A DNA stretch of 64,000 bases from Scandinavium sp036271055. GTDB taxonomy: Bacteria; Pseudomonadota; Gammaproteobacteria; Enterobacterales; Enterobacteriaceae. Positions 33,570 through 42,691 of this stretch are shown here, piece by piece. A program made the position numbers and the translations under genes. The stretch is from NCBI RefSeq assembly GCF_036271055.1, contig NZ_DATBBJ010000078.1:124001-188000 (forward strand). The letters run 5' to 3'. The notes beneath the pieces are model-generated. The model worked only from the letters and a program-made list of their open reading frames with translations, made no database searches and had not been told where the DNA came from. Every line of letters begins with the position of its first letter. Position 1 is the first letter of the stretch.

Positions 33570-33652
33570 TACGCAAACGTGAACGCAATCGATTACGTAC
33601 TTGAGAGAACTGTGAAACACCACATATTTTTGTGAGCAATGATTCTTATAAT
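33570..33652 (+). promoter_or_regulatory. tsx promoter with CRP/CytR-type sites
   Basis: TATAAT at 33647-33652 is the main -10. Upstream are TGTGA half sites at 33611 and 33631 and the palindromic stretch CGTGAACGCAATCGATTACG near 33579-33598. This closely follows the E. coli tsx P2 layout, where two CRP dimers and CytR act. The whole 33431-33737 spacer (307 bases) is regulatory, apart from a weak hairpin at 33440-33465 after yajI. Confidence 0.7.
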
Positions 33653-33737
33653 AGGCCTCGCAGAACACAGTTACATTTAGAAACGCCTGGGCGGTTCTTT
33701 TCACTCCCCGAAAGGGATTTCAATAAGTGGCAATCTT

Positions 33738-34631
33738 ATGAAAAAAACACTATTAGCAGCCGGTGCAGTGCTTGCGCTTTCCACCTCTTTCACGGCAGGT
33801 GCAGCCGAAAACAACAAACCTGAGTATGTCTCTGACTGGTGGCATCAGAGCGTTAACGTGGTAGGCAGTTACCACACTCGCTTTGGGCCAAAGATCAATA
33901 ACGACGTTTATCTGGAATACGAAGCGTTCGCTAAGAAAGACTGGTTTGATTTCTACGGCTATATCGATATCCCAAAAACCTTCGGTGCAGGTAACGGCAA
34001 CGACACCGGTATCTGGGACGACGGTTCACGTATGTTTATGGAAATCGAACCACGCTTCTCTATTGATAAGCTGACCGGCACCAGCCTGGCGTTCGGTCCG
34101 TTCAAAGAGTGGTACTTCGCGAACAACTATATCTACGATATGGGTGCGCACGGTAACGACGCCAGCAAGCAGAATACCTGGTACATGGGTCTGGGTACTG
34201 ATATCGATACCGGCCTGCCAATGAGTCTGTCCCTGAACGTGTACGCCAAGTACCAGTGGCAGAACTACGGCGCTGCGAACGAAAATGAGTGGGATGGTTA
34301 CCGCTTCAAAGTGAAATACTTCGTACCGCTGACCCAGCTGTGGGGCGGCCAGTTGAGCTACATCGGTTTCACCAACTTTGATTGGGGTTCTGAACTGGGC
34401 GACAACGACTTCCGTGACCTGAATGGCAAAAAAGCGCGTACGAACAACTCTATCGCGTCGAGCCACATTCTGGCGCTGAACTACGATCACTGGCATTACT
34501 CTGTTGTGGCGCGTTACTGGCACAACGGCGGTCAGTGGAATGATGACGCCAGCCTGAACTTTGGCGACGGTGACTTCAGCGTACGTTCTACCGGCTGGGG
34601 TGGATACCTGGTTGTGGGTTATAACTTCTGA
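33738..34631 (+). CDS. tsx: Tsx, nucleoside-specific outer-membrane channel
   Basis: A 12-stranded outer-membrane beta-barrel that lets nucleosides and deoxynucleosides cross; in E. coli also the receptor for phage T6 and colicin K. The product is 297 aa (E. coli 294) with a signal peptide cut after TAGA (residue 22) and a mature start AENNKPEYVSDWWHQSVNVV. Aromatic-rich strands and a C-terminal Phe (LVVGYNF) are typical. It is monocistronic with CRP/CytR-type control sites upstream. Confidence 0.96.
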   Translation: MKKTLLAAGAVLALSTSFTAGAAENNKPEYVSDWWHQSVNVVGSYHTRFGPKINNDVYLEYEAFAKKDWFDFYGYIDIPKTFGAGNGNDTGIWDDGSRMFMEIEPRFSIDKLTGTSLAFGPFKEWYFANNYIYDMGAHGNDASKQNTWYMGLGTDIDTGLPMSLSLNVYAKYQWQNYGAANENEWDGYRFKVKYFVPLTQLWGGQLSYIGFTNFDWGSELGDNDFRDLNGKKARTNNSIASSHILALNYDHWHYSVVARYWHNGGQWNDDASLNFGDGDFSVRSTGWGGYLVVGYNF

Positions 34632-34639
34632 TAACCCTG

Positions 34640-34660
34640 TGCCCGGCGGTTTACCGGGCA
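34640..34660 (+). terminator. Hairpin after tsx
   Basis: TGCCCGG / CCGGGCA with a 7-base loop, 8 bases after the tsx stop. There is no T-tract, so it is a weak or Rho-assisted end. Confidence 0.5.
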
Positions 34661-34688
34661 TAAAGCAGAAAATTCGGTATCAACAGTT

Positions 34689-34721
34689 AGCCGGGTAAGG
34701 CATCGCGCCACCCGGCTTTTT
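34689..34721. terminator. Terminator between tsx and the M24-fold gene
   Basis: AGCCGGGT / ACCCGGCT with a 13-base loop and a five-T run on the plus strand, one base from the stop of the convergent gene. It is likely the real tsx terminator. Confidence 0.65.
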
Positions 34722-34722
34722 A

Positions 34723-36147
34723 TCATTTCACGGTTAACGCTTTACGCTGATCCAACAACCACGGACGCAAATACCCGACGGTATTAGAGAACGGCAGCAC
34801 GCATTCCGGTAAGCGAATACCCACTTCGTTCTCGATAAACGCCCGTCGCGCCTGAACGCGCGTCCAAAGCTGCGGGTAATCTGCGGCTAGCTGATTGCGC
34901 AATACTTCATCTGCCAACGCCACTGTATCTTCAATGCTCGCGCCTGCATAACCCGCGCGGGAAGGAATGATGTCGATTTGTAGCAGCATCCCACTGGCAA
35001 GCGGAATATCCGAATCTGCCGAGACTGGCGAACAGAGCCACTCTTCATCAGCCACCAGATGGCCCGGATTAAGATGCCAGTGGTACTCTGCTTTCGGCAG
35101 TACGCTTTCAATCAACTGATATAACTCGCCACCGGTCATGCCAGGATGAATATTTTCCAGCCAGGTCACTACGGCGCGGAAATACGGGATCGCGACGACA
35201 TCAAGATAATCGCTAACCGCCTCGGGCAATTGTTCTGCCGACTCCACAACATAGGCTGCACGACTGCTTAGGCCGCCTTTGTAGCTGGTCGTCAGGGAGA
35301 ATTTATCGCCCACTTTTACCGTTTTGTCGCCAGGATAGAGATTCGCATGAGCAAAACGATCGCCCGTTGCGGCAATGGTCACCACGTTATTCGGCTGACC
35401 GTCCGCGGCTAACAGGCTGGCAATCTGCTTTTCCGTTTTCCCCGGCGCCACCGCATTCAGCGCACGAAGGATCGCCGTTGAAGCCAGATTCGCGCCATAT
35501 TCGTAATGCGCCAGTTCGTTGGCGTTATTGATCGCACGTGCGCCATAAGCCGGAGAAATGAAGACGCCGGTCGCATTTTGCAGTTGCGAATGTGGGGCGG
35601 CATCACGAATGGCATCCACGATAAACGACGGAAGATCAAACATCTGTCTGGTGTTGTCATTTGCGCCGGTAAACAGCTTCCAACCCGCCAGACCTAAGGT
35701 TTTGCCATCAACAATACCCGCCGCCTGCAAGATTTCAGGTAGCGATTGGGTATTCTCCATTGGCTGATTCGGCAGCGATTGGGTATTCTCCATTGGCTGA
35801 TTCGGCAGCGAGAACCACGGCGCATGTAACACACGGTTTGCTAACCGGGCATGAGGCGCGAGTTTGAGATTTTCATTCCCAAGCACCAGCACCGCATCCC
35901 CCCTCTGCTGCAACACCAGCAACGCCTCTTCGAAACGCGGAATAAACCCGGTGAGATATTCGAAATTGCCGCCGTGCTCTTTGTCGGCATAAACGATCAG
36001 CGTGTCCAGGCCCTGTTGACGCATCCTTTCCAGCACGCGGATTTTGCGTTCATTTAGAGTTGCGTCGTTGAGGGTAACCGAAGGCAGATCTGTCCAGCAT
36101 TGAGGCTGTGGAAGTGATTTGAGCGAAATCGAGTGCGGAGTGGGCAT
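34723..36147 (-). CDS. M24 (Xaa-Pro peptidase/creatinase) fold protein, metal ligands partly lost
   Basis: A 474-aa protein with an N-terminal creatinase-like domain (about 30-190) and a C-terminal pita-bread domain (about 210-460). Of the five M24 metal ligands the two Asp appear replaced (LTTSYKGGLSSRAAYVV where DxGxxxxGYxSDxTR is expected), one Glu reads as Asp (LLQIDIIP), and the His (NPGHLVADEEW) and last Glu (ASIEDTVAL) remain. So it may be a non-metal enzyme, as creatinase is, or inactive. A perfect 33-bp tandem duplication (35741-35806) gives LPNQPMENTQS twice, near residues 114-135. E. coli has a different gene (yajD) in the tsx-secF gap. Confidence 0.85.
   Translation of the reverse strand: MPTPHSISLKSLPQPQCWTDLPSVTLNDATLNERKIRVLERMRQQGLDTLIVYADKEHGGNFEYLTGFIPRFEEALLVLQQRGDAVLVLGNENLKLAPHARLANRVLHAPWFSLPNQPMENTQSLPNQPMENTQSLPEILQAAGIVDGKTLGLAGWKLFTGANDNTRQMFDLPSFIVDAIRDAAPHSQLQNATGVFISPAYGARAINNANELAHYEYGANLASTAILRALNAVAPGKTEKQIASLLAADGQPNNVVTIAATGDRFAHANLYPGDKTVKVGDKFSLTTSYKGGLSSRAAYVVESAEQLPEAVSDYLDVVAIPYFRAVVTWLENIHPGMTGGELYQLIESVLPKAEYHWHLNPGHLVADEEWLCSPVSADSDIPLASGMLLQIDIIPSRAGYAGASIEDTVALADEVLRNQLAADYPQLWTRVQARRAFIENEVGIRLPECVLPFSNTVGYLRPWLLDQRKALTVK
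35741..35806. repeat. Perfect 33-bp tandem duplication inside the M24-fold gene
   Basis: Two identical 33-base units (35741-35773 and 35774-35806) followed by the first five bases of a third. The unit length is a multiple of three, so the frame is kept and 11 residues are doubled in the linker of the N-terminal domain. The perfect identity suggests a recent slippage event. Confidence 0.95.
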
Positions 36148-36210
36148 TTCTGTAGCGTCCTTTAAACAGAGATTATCCCTTCACCCTACCCGAAATGCGG
36201 ATTTTTGACA

Positions 36211-36240
36211 TAAAAAAATCCCGGCCAATTGACCGGGATT
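36211..36240 (-). terminator. Rho-independent terminator of the secDF operon
   Basis: AATCCCGG / CCGGGATT with an 8-base loop and a seven-base T run on the minus strand, 21 bases past the secF stop. Confidence 0.92.
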
Positions 36241-36260
36241 CGATTTTTGCTGAGCAGACC

Positions 36261-37232
36261 TTACGGCAGGATTGAAGGCTGATCGGCGCCTTCTTTCTCT
36301 ACTTTCTGCTGCAACAGGTGTTCGCGTTTCATCCCGAGTTTCAGCGCCAGCGCAGAAGCTACGTAGATGGAAGACGCAGTACCGATGGAAACACCGATAA
36401 GCATCGTCAGCGAGAAGCCTTTCAGCATCGCGCCACCGAACAGGAACAGCATCAGGATAACCATTAAGGTCGTACCTGAGGTGATCAACGTACGGTGCAG
36501 CGTTTGGGTCAGCGACACGTTAAAGATTTCGTAAGGCGTACCGCGACGGATCTTACGGAAGTTTTCACGAATACGGTCAGATACCACGATGCTATCGTTC
36601 AGCGAGTAGCCGATGACCGACATCAGTGACGCGACGATAGTCAGGTCAACTTCAATCTGGAACAGCGACAAAATGCCCATGGTGATCACCACGTCGTGCG
36701 CAAGTGAGATAACTACGCCTGCTGCCAGACGCCACTCGAAGCGGAACCCGACGTACACGAGGATGGAGATCAGTGCCACCAGCAGCGCCATTGCACCGTT
36801 AGTTGCAAGGTCTGCCCCGACGCTCGGCCCCACAAATTCAATACGCTTAACCGCGGCGTTCTGGTTAGTGGTTTCGTTAATCACGCTCAGTACTTTGCTG
36901 CCCAGTTCCTGACCGCCGGTTTCCCCTTTGGCAGGTGGCATACGCACCAGAATGTCACGGCTGCTACCGAAGTTTTGCAGTAATGGGTCAGCGAAACCTG
37001 CTTTTTCCAGCGAGTCACGCATCTGGTCCATATCGGCCGGTTTTTCCAGGCTGATTTCAATGACAGTACCGCCAGTGAAATCAAGACCCCAGTTAAAGCC
37101 GCGCACACCGATCACAATGATCGACAGGATCAGCAGCAGGCCAGAGAGACCAAAGGCCCAGTAGTCCCAGCGCATAAAGTCGTAGACTTTACGGCCGTGG
37201 TTTAATTGTTCAACAGTATATTCCTGTGCCAC
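36261..37232 (-). CDS. secF: SecF, protein translocase accessory subunit
   Basis: Forms the SecDF complex, an RND-type membrane protein that uses the proton gradient to help SecYEG complete export. The product is 323 aa, as in E. coli. Six transmembrane helices are predicted, with the periplasmic domain after the first (GLDFTGGTVIEISL) and conserved VGYSLNDSIVVSDRIREN and SGTTLMVILMLF. It follows secD by 10 bases and ends the tgt-yajC-secD-secF operon. Confidence 0.97.
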   Translation of the reverse strand: MAQEYTVEQLNHGRKVYDFMRWDYWAFGLSGLLLILSIIVIGVRGFNWGLDFTGGTVIEISLEKPADMDQMRDSLEKAGFADPLLQNFGSSRDILVRMPPAKGETGGQELGSKVLSVINETTNQNAAVKRIEFVGPSVGADLATNGAMALLVALISILVYVGFRFEWRLAAGVVISLAHDVVITMGILSLFQIEVDLTIVASLMSVIGYSLNDSIVVSDRIRENFRKIRRGTPYEIFNVSLTQTLHRTLITSGTTLMVILMLFLFGGAMLKGFSLTMLIGVSIGTASSIYVASALALKLGMKREHLLQQKVEKEGADQPSILP

Positions 37233-37242
37233 AACGCACTCC

Positions 37243-39090
37243 TCAGATAGACAGCTTGTTGATGCGTTTGCCGCCGTACAACAGGTTTACGATGGCACGG
37301 GTGCCGACGATCGCGGTAAACATGGAAGTCGCCACACCGATACCGGTTGTGATAGCGAAGCCTTTAATAGCGCCAGTACCGACCGCGTACAGGATGATAA
37401 CTTTGATAAGCGTGGTGACGTTCGCATCGAAAATCGAGCTGAACGCACCGCGATAACCTTCGTCAATCGCCTGCTGGATAGTACGACCGTTACTGATTTC
37501 TTCCTTAATACGCTCGTTAATCAGTACGTTGGCGTCGACCGCCACCGCAAGGGTTAACACGATCCCCGCAATCCCCGGCATGGTCAGCGTGGCCCCCGGC
37601 AGCAGTGACATAATCCCGACAATCATAATCAGGTTCATAATCAGCGCGGAGGTCGCAATCAGACCAAACTTCTTATAGAAGAAGATCATAAAGATGATGG
37701 AGATAGCCAGACCCGCCAGACACGCTTCCAGACCTTGCTGAATGTTCTGCAGACCCAAAGTTGGACCAATAGTACGTTCTTCAACAATCTGAATTGGCGC
37801 GATCAACGCACCTGCGCGCAGCAGCAGAGAGAGCTGACGAGCTTCGTTCGGGTTGCCAATACCGGTGATACGGAAGCTGTTACCGAGGCGAGACTGGATA
37901 TTAGCGACGTTAATCACCTCTTCCTCTTTCACCAATACGGCACGGCCTTTCGCATCTTTCTTACCGCTGTCTTTGTACTCCACGAACAGGGTTGCCATCG
38001 GTTTGCCGATGTTGTCCTTGGTGAAGTTAGACATGATGTTACCACCTGCGCTATCAAGCGAGATGTTAACCTGCGGCTGGTTGTATTCGTCCTGGCTTGA
38101 AGTGGAGTCGGTGATATGGTCACCGGTCAGGATCACACGCTTGTACAGCACAACTGGCTGGCCTTCACGGGTATCTTTCACTTCGGAGTCGCCCGGTACA
38201 CGGCCAGTAGTGGCAGCGGACTGATCGACTGTGGTGTTTACCAGACGGAATTCCAGAGTTGCGGTCGCGCCAAGAATTTCTTTCGCACGAGCGGTGTCCT
38301 GAATACCTGGCAGTTCAACCACGATACGGTCGGCACCCTGACGCTGAACCAACGGCTCGGCAACGCCCAGCTGGTTGACACGGTTACGCAGGATGTTGAT
38401 GTTCTGCTGGACGGCATACTCACGCGCTTCATTCAGACGTGCATCGGTCATCACCGCACGCAGCTGATTGCTGCCTTGCTTAGAGATAACCAGGTCACGA
38501 TGACGCGGAGTCAGATAATCAACCGCCTGATTGCGCGCCGCGTCGTCACGGAACGTAATGCTCAGGCCATAGTTATCCGCTTTGCTTACAGTCGTGTAAG
38601 CAATGCCTTTCTCGCGCAGATCGCTGCGCAAGCCATCGATATTTTGTTCCTGCAATTTACCCAGCGCAGTATCCATATCGACTTCCATCAGGAAGTGCAC
38701 ACCACCACGCAGATCAAGACCGAGTTTCATCGGCTCTGCGGAGAGGGAGGATAACCAGCGCGGTGTTGCCGGAGCAAGGTTTAACGCCACGACGTACTTG
38801 TCACCCAGCACGCCCATCAGCGCTTCACGCGCGCGGAGCTGGATGTCAGTGGAGTCGAAGCGAGCAAGAATTGCGCCCTCTTCCAGTGCCACAGACTTAG
38901 CGGTTATTTTTTCTTCTTTTAAGGTGTTCTGGACCTGGATCAGCGTTTGCTCACTGGCGGCGACGCCGCGCGCGCCAGTGATTTGAACAGCCGGATCCTC
39001 ACCATACAGGTTGGGAAGTGCGTAAAGCAGGCCGACGACAAAGACGACGACCAGCATAATGTACTTCCACAAAGGATAACGGTTTAACAC
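37243..39090 (-). CDS. secD: SecD, protein translocase accessory subunit
   Basis: The large partner of SecF. The product is 615 aa (E. coli 615) with one N-terminal helix, a big periplasmic P1 domain (about 30-450, with GLDLRGGVHFLMEVD and LPGIQDTARAKEILG) and five C-terminal helices with the conserved VDANVLINERIKEE. It lies 27 bases after yajC. Confidence 0.97.
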   Translation of the reverse strand: MLNRYPLWKYIMLVVVFVVGLLYALPNLYGEDPAVQITGARGVAASEQTLIQVQNTLKEEKITAKSVALEEGAILARFDSTDIQLRAREALMGVLGDKYVVALNLAPATPRWLSSLSAEPMKLGLDLRGGVHFLMEVDMDTALGKLQEQNIDGLRSDLREKGIAYTTVSKADNYGLSITFRDDAARNQAVDYLTPRHRDLVISKQGSNQLRAVMTDARLNEAREYAVQQNINILRNRVNQLGVAEPLVQRQGADRIVVELPGIQDTARAKEILGATATLEFRLVNTTVDQSAATTGRVPGDSEVKDTREGQPVVLYKRVILTGDHITDSTSSQDEYNQPQVNISLDSAGGNIMSNFTKDNIGKPMATLFVEYKDSGKKDAKGRAVLVKEEEVINVANIQSRLGNSFRITGIGNPNEARQLSLLLRAGALIAPIQIVEERTIGPTLGLQNIQQGLEACLAGLAISIIFMIFFYKKFGLIATSALIMNLIMIVGIMSLLPGATLTMPGIAGIVLTLAVAVDANVLINERIKEEISNGRTIQQAIDEGYRGAFSSIFDANVTTLIKVIILYAVGTGAIKGFAITTGIGVATSMFTAIVGTRAIVNLLYGGKRINKLSI

Positions 39091-39117
39091 GGCAGTTCCC
39101 TTTGGGAAAACAGTTGA

Positions 39118-39450
39118 TTACAGCGCCTTCATGGTGCCTTTCGGCAGAACGGCAGCTACGAAGTCACGTTTAACAACCACTTCAGTGGTCTCGTTCAGCG
39201 CGATAGCAATATAGCCTGCTTCAGCTACTTTGGTTACGCGACCAACCAGACCACCGGTAGTCAGCACTTCATCACCTTTGGCGATGGAGTCCATCAGCTT
39301 TTTATGCTCTTTGGTGCGTTTCTGCTGTGGACGCAGGATCATGAAGAAGAAAATCAGACCAAACACCACCAGCATCAGGATCAGCGACATCGGGCTGCTT
39401 TGTCCCGGTGCACCAGTAGCGGCTACCGCATCAGAAATAAAAAAGCTCAT
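39118..39450 (-). CDS. yajC: YajC, SecDF-associated membrane protein
   Basis: A small inner-membrane protein that joins SecDF and the holo-translocon. The product is 110 aa, as in E. coli: a single transmembrane helix (about 19-40, SLILMLVVFGLIFFFMILRP) and a basic cytosolic domain (GDEVLTTGGLVGRVTKV). The start MSFFISDAVAATGAPGQ at 39450 matches the family; a 10-codon upstream extension is not used. It lies 22 bases after tgt. Confidence 0.96.
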   Translation of the reverse strand: MSFFISDAVAATGAPGQSSPMSLILMLVVFGLIFFFMILRPQQKRTKEHKKLMDSIAKGDEVLTTGGLVGRVTKVAEAGYIAIALNETTEVVVKRDFVAAVLPKGTMKAL

Positions 39451-39472
39451 TGAAATTCCCTCATTATTAAAA

Positions 39473-40600
39473 TTAATCAACGTTCAGTGGTGGAACAGAT
39501 CGACCCTGACGTTGGTAAAACTCCGTCACAAAGCTCTCTAATTTACCCTCTTCGATAGCCTTGCGTAAACCCGCCATTAAGCGCTGATAATAGCGAAGAT
39601 TATGGATGGTATTGAGACGCGCGCCCAATATTTCGTTGCAACGATCGAGATGATGCAAATATGCGCGCGAATAATGGCGACATGTGTAGCAATCACACTC
39701 AGCGTCCAGCGTGCTGGTATCGCTCTTATGCTTCGCGTTACGGATTTTTACGACGCCGTCGGTCACGAATAAATGACCGTTACGGGCGTTACGCGTTGGC
39801 ATCACGCAGTCGAACATGTCGATGCCGCGACGCACGCCTTCAACCAGGTCTTCCGGTTTACCCACGCCCATCAGGTATCGTGGTTTGTCTGCCGGGATCT
39901 GTGGGCAGACATGTTCCAGAATGCGGTGCATGTCTTCCTTCGGCTCACCGACAGCCAGGCCGCCGACAGCGTAGCCATCAAAACCGATGTCTACCAGACC
40001 TTTAACGGATATATCACGTAAATCTTCGTAAACGCTGCCCTGAATGATACCGAACAAGGCGTTCTTATTACTCAAGGAATCAAAACGGTCACGGCTGCGT
40101 TTCGCCCAGCGCAAAGACATTTCCATTGAGCGCTTAGCGTAATCCCAGTCAGCCGGGTACGGCGTGCATTCATCGAAGATCATCACGATGTCAGACCCGA
40201 GATCGTATTGAATTTCCATCGATTTTTCCGGATCGAGGAAAATCGGATCGCCGTTGATCGGATTACGGAAATGAACGCCCGCTTCGGTAATTTTGCGGAT
40301 ATCGCCCAGGCTGAACACCTGGAAGCCACCGGAATCGGTGAGGATCGGCCCTTTCCACTGCATAAAGTCGTGGAGATCGCCATGCAGCTTCATGATTTCC
40401 TGACCCGGGCGCAGCCACAGGTGGAAAGTATTGCCGAGAATAATTTGTGCGCCAGTTTCTTGTACTTCTTCTGGCGTCATGCCTTTTACGGTGCCGTAGG
40501 TGCCGACAGGCATAAAGGCTGGCGTTTCAACGACGCCGCGGTCAAAGACCAGGCGGCCACGGCGAGCGCGTCCGTCGGTGGTATCAAGTTCAAATTTCAT
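39473..40600 (-). CDS. tgt: Queuine tRNA-ribosyltransferase
   Basis: Exchanges guanine at position 34 of tRNAs Asp, Asn, His and Tyr for preQ1. The product is 375 aa, as in E. coli. Active-site segments are LTDSGGFQVFSLG and RRGIDMFDCVMPTRNARNG (nucleophile Asp). The zinc site is CDCYTC with the later His in YLHHLDR. The start MKFELDTTDGRARRGRL at 40600 is the family start. It is the first gene of tgt-yajC-secD-secF, with queA of the same pathway just upstream. Confidence 0.97.
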   Translation of the reverse strand: MKFELDTTDGRARRGRLVFDRGVVETPAFMPVGTYGTVKGMTPEEVQETGAQIILGNTFHLWLRPGQEIMKLHGDLHDFMQWKGPILTDSGGFQVFSLGDIRKITEAGVHFRNPINGDPIFLDPEKSMEIQYDLGSDIVMIFDECTPYPADWDYAKRSMEMSLRWAKRSRDRFDSLSNKNALFGIIQGSVYEDLRDISVKGLVDIGFDGYAVGGLAVGEPKEDMHRILEHVCPQIPADKPRYLMGVGKPEDLVEGVRRGIDMFDCVMPTRNARNGHLFVTDGVVKIRNAKHKSDTSTLDAECDCYTCRHYSRAYLHHLDRCNEILGARLNTIHNLRYYQRLMAGLRKAIEEGKLESFVTEFYQRQGRSVPPLNVD

Positions 40601-40775
40601 TATTTCTCCTACGTCAGAAAGACAGTCTGACGTTTTTTCTCGTCGTCTTTCGGGCCACAGGGGCGTTGGCGGCGTTCTCAAATCCCAGTCACATCGTTTT
40701 CTATGCTGCTGGTATTTTCAAACTGGCCGCCTTCCTGCAACCCAAAATACGTAGAGAAGTTATAGCGCCGCGGAC

Positions 40776-41846
40776 TTATTCCCCAACGCGTTCTTGAATA
40801 GCGGACGGATTGTACGTGATGTACATGGCATCCCCGTAGCTAAAAAAGCGATATTTTTGTTCTACCGCAGACTTGTAGGCGTTCATGGTGTTCTGATAAC
40901 CCGCAAAAGCGGAAACCAACATGATAAGCGTCGACTCCGGCAGATGGAAATTGGTCACCAGCGCATCAATCACGTTGTACTGATAGCCCGGGTAAATAAA
41001 GATTTTCGTGTCGCCAAAGAACGGCTCAATCAGATCGGTTTGCGCCGCCTGTGCCGCGCTCTCTAAAGAACGAACGGATGTCGTGCCCACGGCCACCACT
41101 TTGCTGCCACGCGCTTTCGCTGCCAACACCGCATCCACGACATCCTGCGGCACTTCCGCATATTCTGAGTGCATGATGTGGTCTTCAATGCTGTCCACGC
41201 GCACTGGCTGGAAGGTTCCCGCGCCAACGTGCAGCGTCACAAATGCCATCTCAATGCCTTTTTCACGCAGTTTCGCTAACAGCGGTTCGTCAAAATGCAG
41301 ACCTGCCGTCGGAGCGGCTACCGCACCGGGTTTCTGGCTGTAGACGGTCTGATACAGTTCGCGATCAGCGTCTTCGTCCGGACGGTCAATGTATGGCGGC
41401 AGCGGCATGTGGCCGATGGCGTTGAGAATATCCAGCACCGGGCGTTCATCGTTAAACTGCACTTCAAACAGCGCATCGTGACGCGCCACCATAGTGGCAA
41501 TGATGCTTTCATCATCGCCCAACAGCAGTTCCGCACCTGGCTTTGGCGCTTTAGAAGCGCGAATATGTGCCAGAATACGTTTATCATCGAGCATGCGCTC
41601 AACCAGCACTTCAATCTTGCCGCCGCTGGCTTTACGACCAAACAGGCGCGCCGGGATCACGCGGGTATTGTTGAAAACCAGCAGGTCGCCAGGGTTGAGC
41701 TTCGCGAGCAGATCGGTGAAAGTACCGTGCGTCAGCGCCCCCGTTGGCCCATCCAGCGACAGCAAGCGGCAGCCACTGCGCTCCGGCTGTGGGTAGTGGG
41801 CAATCAGGGTTTCGGGTAGTTCAAAAGAAAAATCGGCGACGCGCAT
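40776..41846 (-). CDS. queA: S-adenosylmethionine:tRNA ribosyltransferase-isomerase
   Basis: Transfers the ribosyl part of SAM to preQ1-tRNA to make epoxyqueuosine. The product is 356 aa, as in E. coli, beginning MRVADFSFELPETLIAHYPQ and ending TYNPSAIQERVGE. Conserved FNNTRVIPARLFG, PTAGLHFDEPLL and HVGAGTFQPVR are visible. It lies upstream of tgt on the same strand with a 175-base gap, and is divergent from acpH. Confidence 0.97.
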   Translation of the reverse strand: MRVADFSFELPETLIAHYPQPERSGCRLLSLDGPTGALTHGTFTDLLAKLNPGDLLVFNNTRVIPARLFGRKASGGKIEVLVERMLDDKRILAHIRASKAPKPGAELLLGDDESIIATMVARHDALFEVQFNDERPVLDILNAIGHMPLPPYIDRPDEDADRELYQTVYSQKPGAVAAPTAGLHFDEPLLAKLREKGIEMAFVTLHVGAGTFQPVRVDSIEDHIMHSEYAEVPQDVVDAVLAAKARGSKVVAVGTTSVRSLESAAQAAQTDLIEPFFGDTKIFIYPGYQYNVIDALVTNFHLPESTLIMLVSAFAGYQNTMNAYKSAVEQKYRFFSYGDAMYITYNPSAIQERVGE

Positions 41847-41940
41847 GACGGTAACTCAAGACATAATAAAGAGGCGGCTAGTCTAGTGGCAGGCGGCTTT
41901 AGCTGCAACCTGTAAGCCTCAAATACGGATAACACATAGA

Positions 41941-42522
41941 ATGAATTTTCTGGCTCACCTGCACCTCGCACACCTCGCCGACAGCTCGTTGTCGGGCAAT
42001 TTGCTGGCCGATTTCGTGCGTGGCAACCCGGATGCCGAATACGCGCCCGATGTCGTGAGCGGCATTTATATGCATCGCCGTATCGACGCCCTGACTGACA
42101 ATCTGGCGGAAGTGAAAGCCGCGAAAGCGTGGTTCCGCCCTGAAACGCGCCGCGTCGCGCCGATCACCCTCGACGTAATGTGGGATCATTTTCTGTCTCG
42201 TCACTGGGAAAAATTGTCGCCTGAGATCTCGCTGCCCGATTTTGTGCATTACGCTCAGGCCCAGGTGACGACGATTTTGCCAGACTCACCGCCGCGCTTC
42301 GTCAATCTGAATGACTATCTGTGGTCCGAGCGCTGGCTGGAGCGTTATCGCGAAATGGCGTTTATTCAGAATGTCCTCAACGGCATGGCTAATCGTCGCC
42401 CGCGTCTCGATGCGTTACGTGATTCCTGGCAGGATTTGGACACCCATTACGCACAACTGGAAGAAACCTTCTGGTCGTTTTACCCGCGCATGATGGCGCA
42501 GGCGAAGGCGCGAGAGCTGTAA
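41941..42522 (+). CDS. acpH: Acyl carrier protein phosphodiesterase
   Basis: Removes the 4'-phosphopantetheine group from holo-ACP. The product is 193 aa, as in E. coli, of the HD-domain-like AcpH family, with MNFLAHLHLAHLADSSLSGN at the start, the metal-binding region GIYMHRRIDALTD, and LDVMWDHFLSRHW. It is divergent from queA. Confidence 0.95.
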   Translation: MNFLAHLHLAHLADSSLSGNLLADFVRGNPDAEYAPDVVSGIYMHRRIDALTDNLAEVKAAKAWFRPETRRVAPITLDVMWDHFLSRHWEKLSPEISLPDFVHYAQAQVTTILPDSPPRFVNLNDYLWSERWLERYREMAFIQNVLNGMANRRPRLDALRDSWQDLDTHYAQLEETFWSFYPRMMAQAKAREL

Positions 42523-42615
42523 AACTTGCGCTTTATCACAGAATCGCTAAGCTGAAACAGTTGTTAATATTAGAATCGATAGGCAAAACCTGTCTCAGCG
42601 ATTGTCAGGTTTGCA

Positions 42616-42644
42616 TTGAGTCAACCGCTTCCTCTCCCTATACT
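42616..42644 (+). promoter_or_regulatory. Sigma-70 promoter of tsaA
   Basis: TTGAGT, a spacer of exactly 17 bases and TATACT lie 47 bases before the tsaA start. No OxyR site could be assigned by eye. Confidence 0.75.
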
Positions 42645-42691
42645 GGCCCGCGTTGCGTTCCATTAACCTTATAAATGTAGAGGAGAACCTC

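Noticed and set aside
42653..42691. Earlier ATG start for tsaA (13 more residues)
   Set aside because: It lies only 8 bases from the -10 element and has no ribosome site, while the ATG at 42692 has AGAGGAG and gives the family N-terminus.
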